From an uncultured Lachnospiraceae bacterium (GTDB lineage: Bacteria > Bacillota > Clostridia > Lachnospirales > Lachnospiraceae), in NCBI GenBank assembly GCA_934293375.1, contig CAKQYS010000007.1:80556-144555 (forward strand): 64,000 bases of DNA, written 5' to 3'. The position numbers and the translations under genes were made by a program. Numbering within the stretch: position 1 is the stretch's first letter; each line of letters opens with the position of its first letter. Positions 25,474-34,242 of the stretch are shown piece by piece. Under the pieces are notes generated by a model that did no database searches, was not told where the DNA came from, and was given only the letters and a program-made list of their open reading frames with translations.

Positions 25474-26046
25474 GTGAAAGATACTGTTGAAATCAGATGG
25501 CACGGCCGGGGCGGTCAGGGTGCCAAGACCGCAGCCCTGCTCCTCGCAGATGTTGCATTCAAATCCGGCAAGCATGTTCAGGGTTTTCCGGAATATGGTC
25601 CGGAACGAATGGGCGCACCAATTACGGCATATAACAGGATCAGTGATCAGGTGATCCGCGTACATTCTAATATCTATGACCCTGACTATGTCGCTGTTGT
25701 AGATGAGACATTATTAGAGTCTGTCGATGTTACAAATGGACTGAATCCGAAGGGTGCGATCGTGATCAACACCGCCCGTCCAAAGGAAGAGATTCTTCCT
25801 CATTTGAAGGGATACGCCGGAAAGGTCTATACAATCGATGCCCATAAGGTATCCATGGCCACGCTTGGTAAATATTTTCCAAATTCACCAATGCTCGCTG
25901 CAGTTGTTGCGATCAGCCATGTCATGGAAAAAGATGCATTCTTAAAGGAAATGCAAGCATCCTATGAACATAAATTTGCAAAAAAACCGGAAGTCATTGA
26001 GGGTAATATGAACGCCCTTCGCATGGCATTTGAGGAGGTGCACTAA
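25474..26046 (+). CDS. porC: 2-oxoacid:ferredoxin oxidoreductase, gamma subunit
   Basis: The protein has 190 residues from a GTG at 25474, 8 bp after AAGGAG; the GTG at 25465 overlaps that site. 'EIRWHGRGGQGAKTAALLLADVA' and 'GFPEYGPERMGAPITAYNRIS' are hallmarks of the POR gamma family. It is the catalytic-interface subunit of a pyruvate/2-ketoacid oxidoreductase that makes acyl-CoA, CO2 and reduced ferredoxin. Its TAA overlaps the next ATG by one base. Confidence 0.93.
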   Translation: MKDTVEIRWHGRGGQGAKTAALLLADVAFKSGKHVQGFPEYGPERMGAPITAYNRISDQVIRVHSNIYDPDYVAVVDETLLESVDVTNGLNPKGAIVINTARPKEEILPHLKGYAGKVYTIDAHKVSMATLGKYFPNSPMLAAVVAISHVMEKDAFLKEMQASYEHKFAKKPEVIEGNMNALRMAFEEVH

Positions 26047-26348
26047 TGGCTACAGATATCAGTAAAATAACCGAACACAGCAAGTGGCAGGACATCACTG
26101 CCGGCAACCAGATCTACGGTGCAGGTACTTCAAAGGCATTTAAGACCGGTGAATGGAGAACCAAGACACCTGTATTCCATGCTGAAAAATGCACACAGTG
26201 TCTGCTTTGTACACCTGTATGTCCTGACAGTTCTATTCCTGTATGTGACTGTAAGCGTGGAGATTTTGATTATGACCACTGCAAGGGCTGTGGTATCTGT
26301 GCCAAGGTATGTCCTTTTGGTGCGATCACAATGAAGGAGGGACAATAA
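26046..26348 (+). CDS. porD: 2-oxoacid:ferredoxin oxidoreductase, delta (ferredoxin) subunit
   Basis: The protein has 100 residues. Two [4Fe-4S] motifs are visible: 'CTQCLLCTPVCP' near residue 52 and 'CKGCGICAKVCP' near 79. It carries electrons from the thiamine centre to soluble ferredoxin. It overlaps porC by one base and ends 1 bp before porA, so translation is coupled. Confidence 0.94.
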   Translation: MATDISKITEHSKWQDITAGNQIYGAGTSKAFKTGEWRTKTPVFHAEKCTQCLLCTPVCPDSSIPVCDCKRGDFDYDHCKGCGICAKVCPFGAITMKEGQ

Positions 26349-26349
26349 C

Positions 26350-27519
26350 ATGGCAATTCGAGAAAGATTATCAGGAAATGAAGCTGTAGCATATGCGATC
26401 AAGCAGATCAATCCGGATGTTATGCCGGCATTCCCGATCACACCTTCTACAGAGATTCCGCAGTATGTTTCCAACTATATCGCTAACGGCGAGATTGATA
26501 CAGAATTCATTCCGGTAGAGAGTGAACATAGCTCCATGAGTGCTACGATCGGTGCAAGTGCCGCCGGTGCAAGAGCTTTGACCGCTACTTCTTCCTGCGG
26601 TATGGCATTGATGTGGGAGGAATTGTATGTAGCAGCATCGAACCGTCTTCCTGTTGTACTTGCATTAGTAAACCGTGCATTATCCGGACCGATCAATATC
26701 AACTGCGATCACTCTGATAGTATGGGAGCCAGAGATTCCGGCTGGATTCAGATCTACGCTGAGAACAATCAGGAAGCCTATGATAATTTCTTGCAGGCAT
26801 ACCGCATCGCCGAACATAATGATGTCAAGCTGCCTGTCATGATCTGTCAGGATGGTTTTATTACCAGTCATGCAGTAGAAAACATTGAGCTGCTTGAAGA
26901 TGACAAAGTTAAGACTTTTGTTGGCGAATACAACCCGGAGAACTACCTCTTGAATGCAGATCAGCCTATGGCTGTCGGGCCTTATGCCGTATCGAATTAC
27001 TACATGGAATCCAAGCGTGGACAGCGTCAGGCCATGATCAATGCCAAAGATGTGATTCTCTCCGTAGGAAAGGAATTTGGCGAACTGACAGGCAGAAGCT
27101 ATGGTTTCTTTGAAGCATACAGATTGGAGGATGCAGATTATGTCATGGTCATCATGGGTTCTGCAGCCGGCACAACAAAAGATGCTGTCGACAAACTGCG
27201 GGAAGATGGCAAGAAGGTTGGTATGTTAAAACTGCGTGTATTCCGTCCATTTCCTGCTTCTGAGCTTGCAGATGCCTTAAAGAATGCGAAGGCAATTGCG
27301 ATCATGGATCGTACAGACAGCTTCTCAGGCGAGGGCGGTCCACTCGGTACCGAACTGACAACTGCACTCTTCCATGCACATTCTACAGCTAAGGTTGTGA
27401 ACTATTTCTATGGTCTCGGTGGACGCGATTTCCGCGTAGAACATGCTGAGGCAGTATTTGATGAAATTGCAACAAAAGACAACATTGAACAATATCAGTA
27501 TATTGGTCTTCGTCAGTAA
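26350..27519 (+). CDS. porA: 2-oxoacid:ferredoxin oxidoreductase, alpha subunit
   Basis: The protein has 389 residues. 'GNEAVAYAIKQINPDVMPAFPITPSTEIPQ' and 'PVESEHSSMSATIGASAAGARALTATSSCGM' are the pyrimidine-binding domain of the TPP enzyme, with the Glu that activates thiamine. A transketolase C-like domain follows from about 250. A GGAGG site lies before the ATG. Pyruvate is the most likely substrate in a Clostridium, but 2-ketoisovalerate cannot be excluded from sequence alone. Confidence 0.94.
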   Translation: MAIRERLSGNEAVAYAIKQINPDVMPAFPITPSTEIPQYVSNYIANGEIDTEFIPVESEHSSMSATIGASAAGARALTATSSCGMALMWEELYVAASNRLPVVLALVNRALSGPININCDHSDSMGARDSGWIQIYAENNQEAYDNFLQAYRIAEHNDVKLPVMICQDGFITSHAVENIELLEDDKVKTFVGEYNPENYLLNADQPMAVGPYAVSNYYMESKRGQRQAMINAKDVILSVGKEFGELTGRSYGFFEAYRLEDADYVMVIMGSAAGTTKDAVDKLREDGKKVGMLKLRVFRPFPASELADALKNAKAIAIMDRTDSFSGEGGPLGTELTTALFHAHSTAKVVNYFYGLGGRDFRVEHAEAVFDEIATKDNIEQYQYIGLRQ

Positions 27520-27533
27520 GGAGTGTGCTTAGG

Positions 27534-28475
27534 ATGGAAAGAAAAACATATAATTTTAAAGAGACAATGAACAAGCCTGAGCGTCTTGCTCCAGGTCATA
27601 GAATGTGTGCCGGATGTGGCGGTACCATCGCAGTGCGTTCCGTTCTGCGTGCCCTTCACGAAGGGGATCATGCTGTTATCGGTAATGCAACCGGATGTCT
27701 GGAAGTATCCAGTTTCATGTATCCTTATACCGCATGGGAAGACAGCTATATCCACAATGCATTTGAAAATGCCGGTGCAACCCTTTCCGGCGTAGAAACC
27801 GCCTACAATATTTTAAAGAAAAAGGGCAAAATCAATGATACCTACAAATTCATCACATTTGGTGGTGATGGCGGTACCTACGATATCGGACTGCAGTCTC
27901 TGTCAGGTGCCATGGAGCGAAATCATGATATGGTCTATGTATGCTATGACAATGGTGCCTACATGAACACCGGTATCCAGCGTTCGTCTGCTACACCTAT
28001 GTATGCAGATACCACTACAACACCTGTTGGCAGTGTTTCCAATGGTAAAATGCAGAATCGTAAGGATCTCGCAAGCATCATTGCATCCCACGATGTTCCA
28101 TATGTAGGGCAGTCTACTTTCATCGGCAACTTCAAGGATCTGCACACCAAGGCGGAAAAAGCTATCTACACGGAAGGTGCCTGCTTCTTAAATATTATGG
28201 CACCATGTCCTCGTGGCTGGAGATATGATACAGAGAACATCATGGAGATCTGTAAGCTTGCTGTAGAGACTTGTTACTGGCCACTGTTCGAGGTTGAACA
28301 CGGAAAGTGGACCTTGAACTATGAACCAAAGAAGAAACTTCCGATTGAAGACTTCCTTCGTCCACAGGGTCGTTTCAAGCATCTGTTTAAGAAGGGGAAT
28401 GAAGATCTTCTCGTACAGTTCCAGCAAGAGGTTGACCGCCGCTGGGAAGATCTGTTGTTTATGTGTTCAAGATAA
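27534..28475 (+). CDS. porB: 2-oxoacid:ferredoxin oxidoreductase, beta (TPP) subunit
   Basis: The protein has 313 residues from the ATG at 27534, 10 bp after AAGGAG. The 'MCAGCGGTIAVRSVL' and 'ATGCLEVSS' start and the TPP-Mg motif 'FGGDGGTYDIGLQSLSGAMERNHDMVYVCYDNGAYMNTG' identify the pyrophosphate-binding subunit. The operon order is gamma-delta-alpha-beta, with all four subunits of a complete enzyme. A strong terminator follows. Confidence 0.94.
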   Translation: MERKTYNFKETMNKPERLAPGHRMCAGCGGTIAVRSVLRALHEGDHAVIGNATGCLEVSSFMYPYTAWEDSYIHNAFENAGATLSGVETAYNILKKKGKINDTYKFITFGGDGGTYDIGLQSLSGAMERNHDMVYVCYDNGAYMNTGIQRSSATPMYADTTTTPVGSVSNGKMQNRKDLASIIASHDVPYVGQSTFIGNFKDLHTKAEKAIYTEGACFLNIMAPCPRGWRYDTENIMEICKLAVETCYWPLFEVEHGKWTLNYEPKKKLPIEDFLRPQGRFKHLFKKGNEDLLVQFQQEVDRRWEDLLFMCSR

Positions 28476-28488
28476 TCCGAACCATAAT

Positions 28489-28526
28489 AAAAGGAAAGGG
28501 GTCTGTCCCCTTTCCTTTTGTTTTAT
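28489..28526 (+). terminator. Intrinsic terminator of the por operon
   Basis: AAAAGGAAAGGGG pairs perfectly with CCCCTTTCCTTTT around a 5-base loop, followed by a T-rich stretch. It is nearly symmetric and may also stop the convergent transcript. Confidence 0.9.
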
Positions 28527-28551
28527 CAACTACAATCTTCTGTTGTACCGG

Positions 28552-30351
28552 TTATTTGACTTTATAGGTATATCCTGCCTTCTTCAAAAGCTTCTTATAT
28601 GTCTTCTTCTGCTTCTTTGGTACCTTAACTACCATCTTCTTGGATACTCCCTTAAGTGCATTCTTGCCGATCTTCTTGAGCTTCTTGCTCTTTATCGTCA
28701 TCTTTTTAAGTTTCTTACATCCACTAAATGCATTTGTCCCTATGGATGTCACTGACTTTGGTATGGTAACAGCCTGTAATTTCTTGCATTTCTTGAATGC
28801 ATTTTTAGAAATCTCCGTCACGCGGAAACGATATCCCCCACGCACTACATAATCAGCAATCACAGCCTTTTTGATCTTCTTGGATGCAGTACCCACCACC
28901 TTGACCTTACCATTTTTCTCAGCTGATACCGTCACTTCATATATAACATTCTTCACCGTAAAGCGTGCACCCTTGGCAGGAAGCCCTCCAACCAGAGACT
29001 GGGCATATTCATTCTGTGAAACATCGATCTCATCCTGCTTGGCACCGGTGAAACTGGAATTGGAAATATATGTGACATTCTCAGGGATCACCATCTGATG
29101 AATATTTCTGCAATCTTTGAATGCATTATCTCCGATCGTAGTCACACTATCCGGCAAAATAATCTTATTCAGATTCATACATCCATCAAAGGTGTCGTTC
29201 TCAATCGATGTGACACCTTCCGGCACTGAGATCTCATGCAGATTCTGACATCCTTGAAATGCACCGGTTCCAATCTTTTCTAATGTCTGTCCAAGAAAAT
29301 ATATGTTGTTCAGATTCACACAACCATAAAATGCATAGGCATCCAAAGTCCGGAGTGTGGCCGGCATCGTCACCGCATGAATATTCTGACAACCATTGAA
29401 AATATACTGTGGTACTGTCGTAATGGAGGTCTTTGACAGATCAATCTCCATATTGACGCAGTCCTGGAAACAAGACTCTCCAATGCTGGTAACACTTTCC
29501 GGCAGAGTAAACGGATGCGGATCCGTACTGATGTTGGAATTCTTCGCAAATGCAAATGCACCAACTGTTGTCAGATGCGATCCCACTGTAAATTCTACAC
29601 CGTTCAGGTTTCCACAACCATAAAATGCATAGTCTCCTATCTTTGTCACAGACACCGGCACTATGTATTTTCTGCCACCACCCTGGTTGCCTTCCAACGC
29701 ATATGCCCCAATCTCAAGAATTCCTTCCGGAATATGATATACTCCGTTGATTCCACTTGGAGCCATACGATATAATACCGTACCATCCACACTCAGCAGC
29801 AGTTCGCCCTGATTTTCTGTGTTACCGTCCTGCGATACGGCCTTGAATGCAGGATTACCGGCTGCTACAGCAAATCTACTGACAGATGAACAGGACAAAA
29901 ACGCTGTTGGATCCAGTGATACGAATCCGGCCGGAAGTTCAACCATTGAAAAGTTCTCCCGCGTCAGCTCGATGCCGGTCTCCTTTATGTCAGCGGCTGT
30001 ATATGTCAGCAGACTAAAAAGACTGTGGCACTCACCAAATGCCTTCTCGCCAAATGATATTACCGTATCCGGCATCACGACCGTCTTCAATGCTCCACAA
30101 CCATAAAAAACATTTGCACCAATTCCGGTCACTGTCTGTCCACCGATCTGTGACGGGATCACTACTTCTGTAACCTGTGTGCCACCACTAAATCCGGTAA
30201 TCACACCACCATTCACTACAAACAATCCTGCGTCTGTCATTGTATAAGTTTTTGTCTGGGCATCCGCATGTACATTGACAGCACAACCCATGATCAGCAT
30301 CATACACAATACATAACATATCAAATGTTTCACCCTAATCCGTTGTTTCAT
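28552..30351 (-). CDS. BspA-like leucine-rich repeat surface protein
   Basis: The protein has 599 residues. A signal peptide ends near 'VNVHADAQT'. At least ten LRR_5 (BspA/TpLRR) units follow, each with a 'IxxxAFxGCxNLxxIxLPxxVTSIGxxAFxxC' pattern, in one block (about 40-430) and a shorter second block (about 500-580) after a beta-rich linker. The C-terminus is very lysine-rich with no LPXTG, so retention may be by wall charge. Proteins of this type mediate adhesion in gut bacteria; the ligand is unknown. A GGAGGG site precedes the ATG. Confidence 0.88.
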   Translation of the reverse strand: MKQRIRVKHLICYVLCMMLIMGCAVNVHADAQTKTYTMTDAGLFVVNGGVITGFSGGTQVTEVVIPSQIGGQTVTGIGANVFYGCGALKTVVMPDTVISFGEKAFGECHSLFSLLTYTAADIKETGIELTRENFSMVELPAGFVSLDPTAFLSCSSVSRFAVAAGNPAFKAVSQDGNTENQGELLLSVDGTVLYRMAPSGINGVYHIPEGILEIGAYALEGNQGGGRKYIVPVSVTKIGDYAFYGCGNLNGVEFTVGSHLTTVGAFAFAKNSNISTDPHPFTLPESVTSIGESCFQDCVNMEIDLSKTSITTVPQYIFNGCQNIHAVTMPATLRTLDAYAFYGCVNLNNIYFLGQTLEKIGTGAFQGCQNLHEISVPEGVTSIENDTFDGCMNLNKIILPDSVTTIGDNAFKDCRNIHQMVIPENVTYISNSSFTGAKQDEIDVSQNEYAQSLVGGLPAKGARFTVKNVIYEVTVSAEKNGKVKVVGTASKKIKKAVIADYVVRGGYRFRVTEISKNAFKKCKKLQAVTIPKSVTSIGTNAFSGCKKLKKMTIKSKKLKKIGKNALKGVSKKMVVKVPKKQKKTYKKLLKKAGYTYKVK

Positions 30352-30375
30352 GATATGAACCCTCCCCTATATTAT

Positions 30376-31533
30376 TTAAAATGCTGCTCTGAATATCTCA
30401 AGGATATCCTCCTTGCTCAGTGCCACAAACGATCCCTTAGATCCATCGCATGCTTTCTGTGCCATCACTTCAAAATTCTTCTCATCCGTAATGCCAACTG
30501 CCCGAAGGTTCGCCGGCATTCCCATCGTGTCAAAGAAGAAATGTCTTAATGCATCAATACCGGCATGCGCCAGTGCATAATCATCTTCTCCTGTGAGACC
30601 CCATACATTTCTCGCAAAAGCTGTAAACATTGCAAGGGTCTTATCATTCAGAATATGTTCCATCCAGGCAGGTGTCAGAATCGCCAGCCCTTCGCCATGT
30701 GTAATATCATAAAATGCACTCAGCTCATGCTCCATTGGGTGTACACACCATGCAGGAGAACAACCATCACCTACCACACCATTGATCGCATGCGTACCTG
30801 CCCACATGAGATTCGCACGGGCATCATAGTTGTCAGGCTCCTTCAGTGCAATCGGGCCATTCTTGATCATCGTCCGCAATAATCCCTCTGCCATAAACTT
30901 CTGACAGTCCGCATTCTCCATGGAGAAATAATTCTCCATCGTGTGGCTCATCATATCTGCTGTACCTGCTGCTGTCTGCTTTGCGGATACCGAATAGGTA
31001 TATTCCGGATCCAGCACAGACATGGTTGGCACCATATAAGGAGATCCCGTTCCCCATTTCTCATTTTTCGTCAGATCCGAAATCACGGCAAAGGGATCCA
31101 TCTCTGTTCCTGTCGCTGATAAGGTCAGCACATCAAAGATTGGCAATGCTGCCTGAATCTTCTCCGAATCTAATACCAGATCCCATGCATCGCTATCATA
31201 CTTTGCCCCGGCGGCAATCACCTTTGCACAGTCGATCGTGCTTCCTCCTCCGATGGCAAGCACCATATCTATCTGTTCTGCCTTACAGATGTCCACTCCC
31301 TTACGAACAGTTTCGATACGAGGATTCGGTTCTACCCCACTCAGTTCGTATATAAGAAGTCCTGCGTCCTTCAGAATTGATACCGCACGGTCATATATCC
31401 CATTTCTCTTAATGGATCCGCCACCATACACAAGCAGCACCTTAGAGCCATATTCTTTCAGCTCTGATAAATGCGAGATCATTCCCTTTCCAAAATGAAT
31501 CTTCGTTGGAATCTGCATTGTAAAATTGTACAT
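30376..31533 (-). CDS. Iron-containing alcohol dehydrogenase (butanol-dehydrogenase type)
   Basis: The protein has 385 residues from the ATG at 31533, which follows AAGGAGG; an ATG six codons earlier overlaps it. It is a group III iron-dependent ADH with NAD(P)-binding 'VYGGGSIKRNGIYD' near residue 40 and 'GGGSTIDCAKVIAAG' near 95. The metal ligands are in 'GDGCSPAWCVHPMEHELSAFYDITHGEGLA' near 260. The closest relatives are BdhA/YqhD-like enzymes that reduce short aldehydes, consistent with fermentation. The exact substrate is unknown. Confidence 0.9.
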   Translation of the reverse strand: MYNFTMQIPTKIHFGKGMISHLSELKEYGSKVLLVYGGGSIKRNGIYDRAVSILKDAGLLIYELSGVEPNPRIETVRKGVDICKAEQIDMVLAIGGGSTIDCAKVIAAGAKYDSDAWDLVLDSEKIQAALPIFDVLTLSATGTEMDPFAVISDLTKNEKWGTGSPYMVPTMSVLDPEYTYSVSAKQTAAGTADMMSHTMENYFSMENADCQKFMAEGLLRTMIKNGPIALKEPDNYDARANLMWAGTHAINGVVGDGCSPAWCVHPMEHELSAFYDITHGEGLAILTPAWMEHILNDKTLAMFTAFARNVWGLTGEDDYALAHAGIDALRHFFFDTMGMPANLRAVGITDEKNFEVMAQKACDGSKGSFVALSKEDILEIFRAAF

Positions 31534-31681
31534 AATGTAATCCTCCTTCATGTTATATCCTGTCCAACCATGTTACCAATATCCTTGATACCAGATCTAT
31601 CTGTGCATCAGTCAATATCTTTTATGCCTGATGCAGTTAGAAATATTATACACACAATTTCATTACAAACACAAGCTATTT

Positions 31682-32443
31682 TCATCTCATCTCCACACTA
31701 TTCTTCCAATACTTCTTCGGATACAACTGCCGCTGCAGATTCGGATTCCGACGCTCTTCAATCGTCATCACATGAAAATATTCCTTCCACAGATTCTCAA
31801 ACATTGCTTCCGTCTCCGAATATGTGTTCAAAAATTCTTCTGACAAGCCATCCGCTCCACACAGAAAATATCCCTTTCCCGATAAATGTACGGCGGCTTC
31901 CCGATATGTCATATTCAAAATGATAAAATTCTCTGCCGGAAACCGATCCGTGAAATGCTCTGCCAGCATTGTCGTGATCCTGTATTGCGGCGTACACCTT
32001 GCACATAACACGCCGTTCTTCAACTCGTGAAAACGAATAAATCCATAATGATGATGCAATTCCCGCCATACACTTCGCGACAGCTCAAACACACGAAACA
32101 CCGATGTATCCTGCATATCCTCCAAGATATGGGATTCACGATGTCCATGAATCGCCCTCACGATCATATGATATACTGCATCTGCCTTGTCTTCTCCATC
32201 TGAACAGACTGCATAACACAATCTCCAGTACGCCTCTTCTCCTAGTCTTTGCCTGACAGTGCGCATCACCTTATTGGCTTTCTCCTCATCCGCCTTCACC
32301 TTGCGGTATGTGGAAAATAATTCCATATTCCATGTATCCCCTGTGATCAATCGATTCTCTTCATGTGCATACCCACTCGCCCATGCGTCATATACGCCTG
32401 CAAAGACACCTGTCAGGCTATCCTCGCATACCCATACATTCAC
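31682..32443 (-). CDS. DUF4130 / TIGR03915-type protein, partner of the radical SAM repair-like gene
   Basis: The protein has 253 residues. The start is a GTG at 32443 with GGAG 10 bp upstream. The sequence contains the conserved 'DSLTGVFAGVYDAW' start, 'RHxYGFIRFHELKNG' (here 'HHHYGFIRFHEL') and 'DRFPAENFIILNMTYREAAVHLSGKGY'. In other bacteria this family sits beside or is fused to uracil-DNA-glycosylase-like domains and pairs with the TIGR03916 radical SAM protein, here encoded just upstream. Its function is unproven; a role in repair or removal of a modified nucleotide is the usual proposal. The two genes are separated by a palindromic element. Confidence 0.85.
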   Translation of the reverse strand: MNVWVCEDSLTGVFAGVYDAWASGYAHEENRLITGDTWNMELFSTYRKVKADEEKANKVMRTVRQRLGEEAYWRLCYAVCSDGEDKADAVYHMIVRAIHGHRESHILEDMQDTSVFRVFELSRSVWRELHHHYGFIRFHELKNGVLCARCTPQYRITTMLAEHFTDRFPAENFIILNMTYREAAVHLSGKGYFLCGADGLSEEFLNTYSETEAMFENLWKEYFHVMTIEERRNPNLQRQLYPKKYWKNSVEMR

Positions 32444-32478
32444 CTCTATCGATCTCCTTTCTATGTCAATATTGCATT

Positions 32479-32691
32479 AGACAATTGCGAAACTCTCAAT
32501 TACGATTGCGACTATGTGCATATTGCATAATGTATAAGCAGGTACTTGAAGAACGCCGGTTCTTAACGAAGTCAAGCTACGCATTGACTGAGTTTAGCAC
32601 CGCTGCGTGATGAAGTAGCGAGAGCGTGCCTGCGATACATTGTGCAATATGCACATAACATCAACATCTTCAAGGAGTTTCGCAATTGTCT
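32479..32691. mobile_element. MITE-like palindromic element, 213 bp
   Basis: Terminal inverted repeats of 17 bp are perfect (32479-32495 and 32675-32691). Inward, after a 17-base non-complementary stretch on each side, comes a second inverted repeat of 23 bp with one mismatch (32513-32535 and 32635-32657). The equal 17-base arms keep the whole in register. The centre has local hairpins and no reading frame. The right end supplies the last codons and the stop of the radical SAM gene, so it probably inserted at that gene's 3' end. Related copies elsewhere would prove mobility. Confidence 0.6.
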
Positions 32692-34094
32692 ATCAATATC
32701 GTATTTTGATCATCAAACAACGATAACTGTCTATATTGTAAGCCCACATCTTTTGCTGCCGCTTCAACCGACGGCTTCGATGATGCCAGCAGATTAGATA
32801 AAATATACTCCTCCGACAACTGCATAGGATACATCAACCTGCCATTACAAGTAATAAAATAAATCGCACGCTTCAATACCACACCCATCTTTTTAAGATC
32901 CGGATACTCCAAAACCGCAGTCCTGCGCGCCCTCACAATTCTTCTCGCACTATTCACACCGATACCCGGTACCCGCAGCAGAGTCTGATAATCTGCCTTC
33001 ATAATCTCTACCGGGAACTGATCCAGATGCCGCATCGCCCAGTCACACTTCGGATCCAGAAACACATTAAAATTCGGTTGCGACTCCGATAACAGCTCAT
33101 CCACCTGAAAGTGATAAAACCGCATCAGAAAATCGGCCTGATACAATCTGTGTTCCCGAAGCAGCGGCGGTCCGGATATCGGCATCGGCAAGGTTGTGTC
33201 TTCAGTCACATTACAAAAAGCAGAATAAAACACACGCTTCATCTGAAACTGCTTATATAGGCCTTCTGACACCTTCATGATCTGATAATCACTCTCCGGC
33301 GTTGCACCAATGATCATCTGTGTACTCTGTCCTGCCGGTGCAAATGTCTTTCGTCTGTGATGCTGTCTCATCTCCGGTAGATAGATCCCATGAGATTCCC
33401 GTTCGGAACGCAGTTCCCTTCTATATCTGTCACCGTACTTCTGCTGTCCCGATGGTATCGCATAGCTCTCATTCACAGCATTATGTAGCAGCTGGATCTG
33501 CCGCATCGGTTTCAACAATGTCTGACGATTCTTATTGGGGGCAAGTGCCCGCAGACCATCCCCTGTAGGAAGTTCCAGATTCACGCTCATTCTGTCTGCC
33601 AGATAACCCGTTGCCTCAATCAGTTCCGGTGGGGCTCCGGGAATCGCCTTCACATGAATATATCCCTGAAATCCGTGTACATTACGAAGCAGATAGACTG
33701 TGTGGTAGATATCTTCCATTGCAACAAGGGGGCTGATCCGAATGCCCGATGACAAAAATAAACCTTCTATATAATTCCGACGGTAAAACTCCATCACCAG
33801 CCGGCACACCTCCTCCGGGGTGAATGTTGCGCGCACAACATCATCCCGATTGCAGTTATTTGCGCAATATCTGCAGTTAAATATGCATTCATTCGTCATC
33901 AGGATCTTAAGAAGCGAAATACATCTGCCATCACCTGCAAATGCATGACAGATACCGGCAGAAATACAGTTTCCCATAGCGCCTGCCCGACCTTTGCGAT
34001 CTACGCCGCTTGAAGTACATGCCACATCATATTTCGCTGCATCTCCTAATATCTGAAGCTTCTGCATCAAATTCATATTCTTCTCTATCAACAT
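32670..34094 (-). CDS. Radical SAM protein, putative DNA modification/repair enzyme (TIGR03916 type)
   Basis: About 474 residues; the ATG at 34094 has GAGGTG at good distance, while one two codons earlier is too close to it. The Fe-S cluster motif is 'CIFNCRYCANNC' near residue 76, and a helix-hairpin-helix DNA-binding motif 'RVPGIGVNSARRIVRAR' lies near 380. It resembles SplB-like radical SAM proteins and is partnered by the DUF4130 protein. The last six codons come from the inserted element (the 'DNCETP' end). The promoter carries LexA boxes, so it is induced by DNA damage. Confidence 0.88.
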   Translation of the reverse strand: MLIEKNMNLMQKLQILGDAAKYDVACTSSGVDRKGRAGAMGNCISAGICHAFAGDGRCISLLKILMTNECIFNCRYCANNCNRDDVVRATFTPEEVCRLVMEFYRRNYIEGLFLSSGIRISPLVAMEDIYHTVYLLRNVHGFQGYIHVKAIPGAPPELIEATGYLADRMSVNLELPTGDGLRALAPNKNRQTLLKPMRQIQLLHNAVNESYAIPSGQQKYGDRYRRELRSERESHGIYLPEMRQHHRRKTFAPAGQSTQMIIGATPESDYQIMKVSEGLYKQFQMKRVFYSAFCNVTEDTTLPMPISGPPLLREHRLYQADFLMRFYHFQVDELLSESQPNFNVFLDPKCDWAMRHLDQFPVEIMKADYQTLLRVPGIGVNSARRIVRARRTAVLEYPDLKKMGVVLKRAIYFITCNGRLMYPMQLSEEYILSNLLASSKPSVEAAAKDVGLQYRQLSLFDDQNTILIDNCETP

Positions 34095-34133
34095 ATCCAT
34101 ACACCTCGATCAACGCTTCCCATTTCTTATACC

Positions 34134-34147
34134 AGAACATTTGTTCT
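34134..34147 (-). promoter_or_regulatory. LexA (SOS) box 2
   Basis: AGAACATTTGTTCT is the Firmicute LexA consensus GAAC-N4-GTTC with matching flanks. It lies just downstream of the -10 of the radical SAM promoter. Confidence 0.75.
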
Positions 34148-34152
34148 TATTT

Positions 34153-34181
34153 AGAATAGTACATATGTTCGATTGTGTCAA
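34153..34181 (-). promoter_or_regulatory. SOS promoter of the radical SAM operon with LexA box 1 in its spacer
   Basis: Minus strand: TTGACA (34176-34181), a 17-bp spacer and TATTCT (34153-34158). The spacer contains CGAACATATGTAC (34159-34171), a LexA half-conserved box. LexA bound there would block polymerase directly. Confidence 0.75.
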
Positions 34182-34201
34182 GTGGCAATCTATGCCATAA
34201 T
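34173..34201 (+). promoter_or_regulatory. Probable promoter of the dipeptidase gene
   Basis: TTGTGT (34173-34178), a 17-bp spacer and CATAAT (34196-34201) on the plus strand; the -35 overlaps the -35 of the divergent SOS promoter. Confidence 0.45.
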
Positions 34202-34242
34202 GAATACAATAAATTTACGGAAACCTTTTGGAGGACACACAG

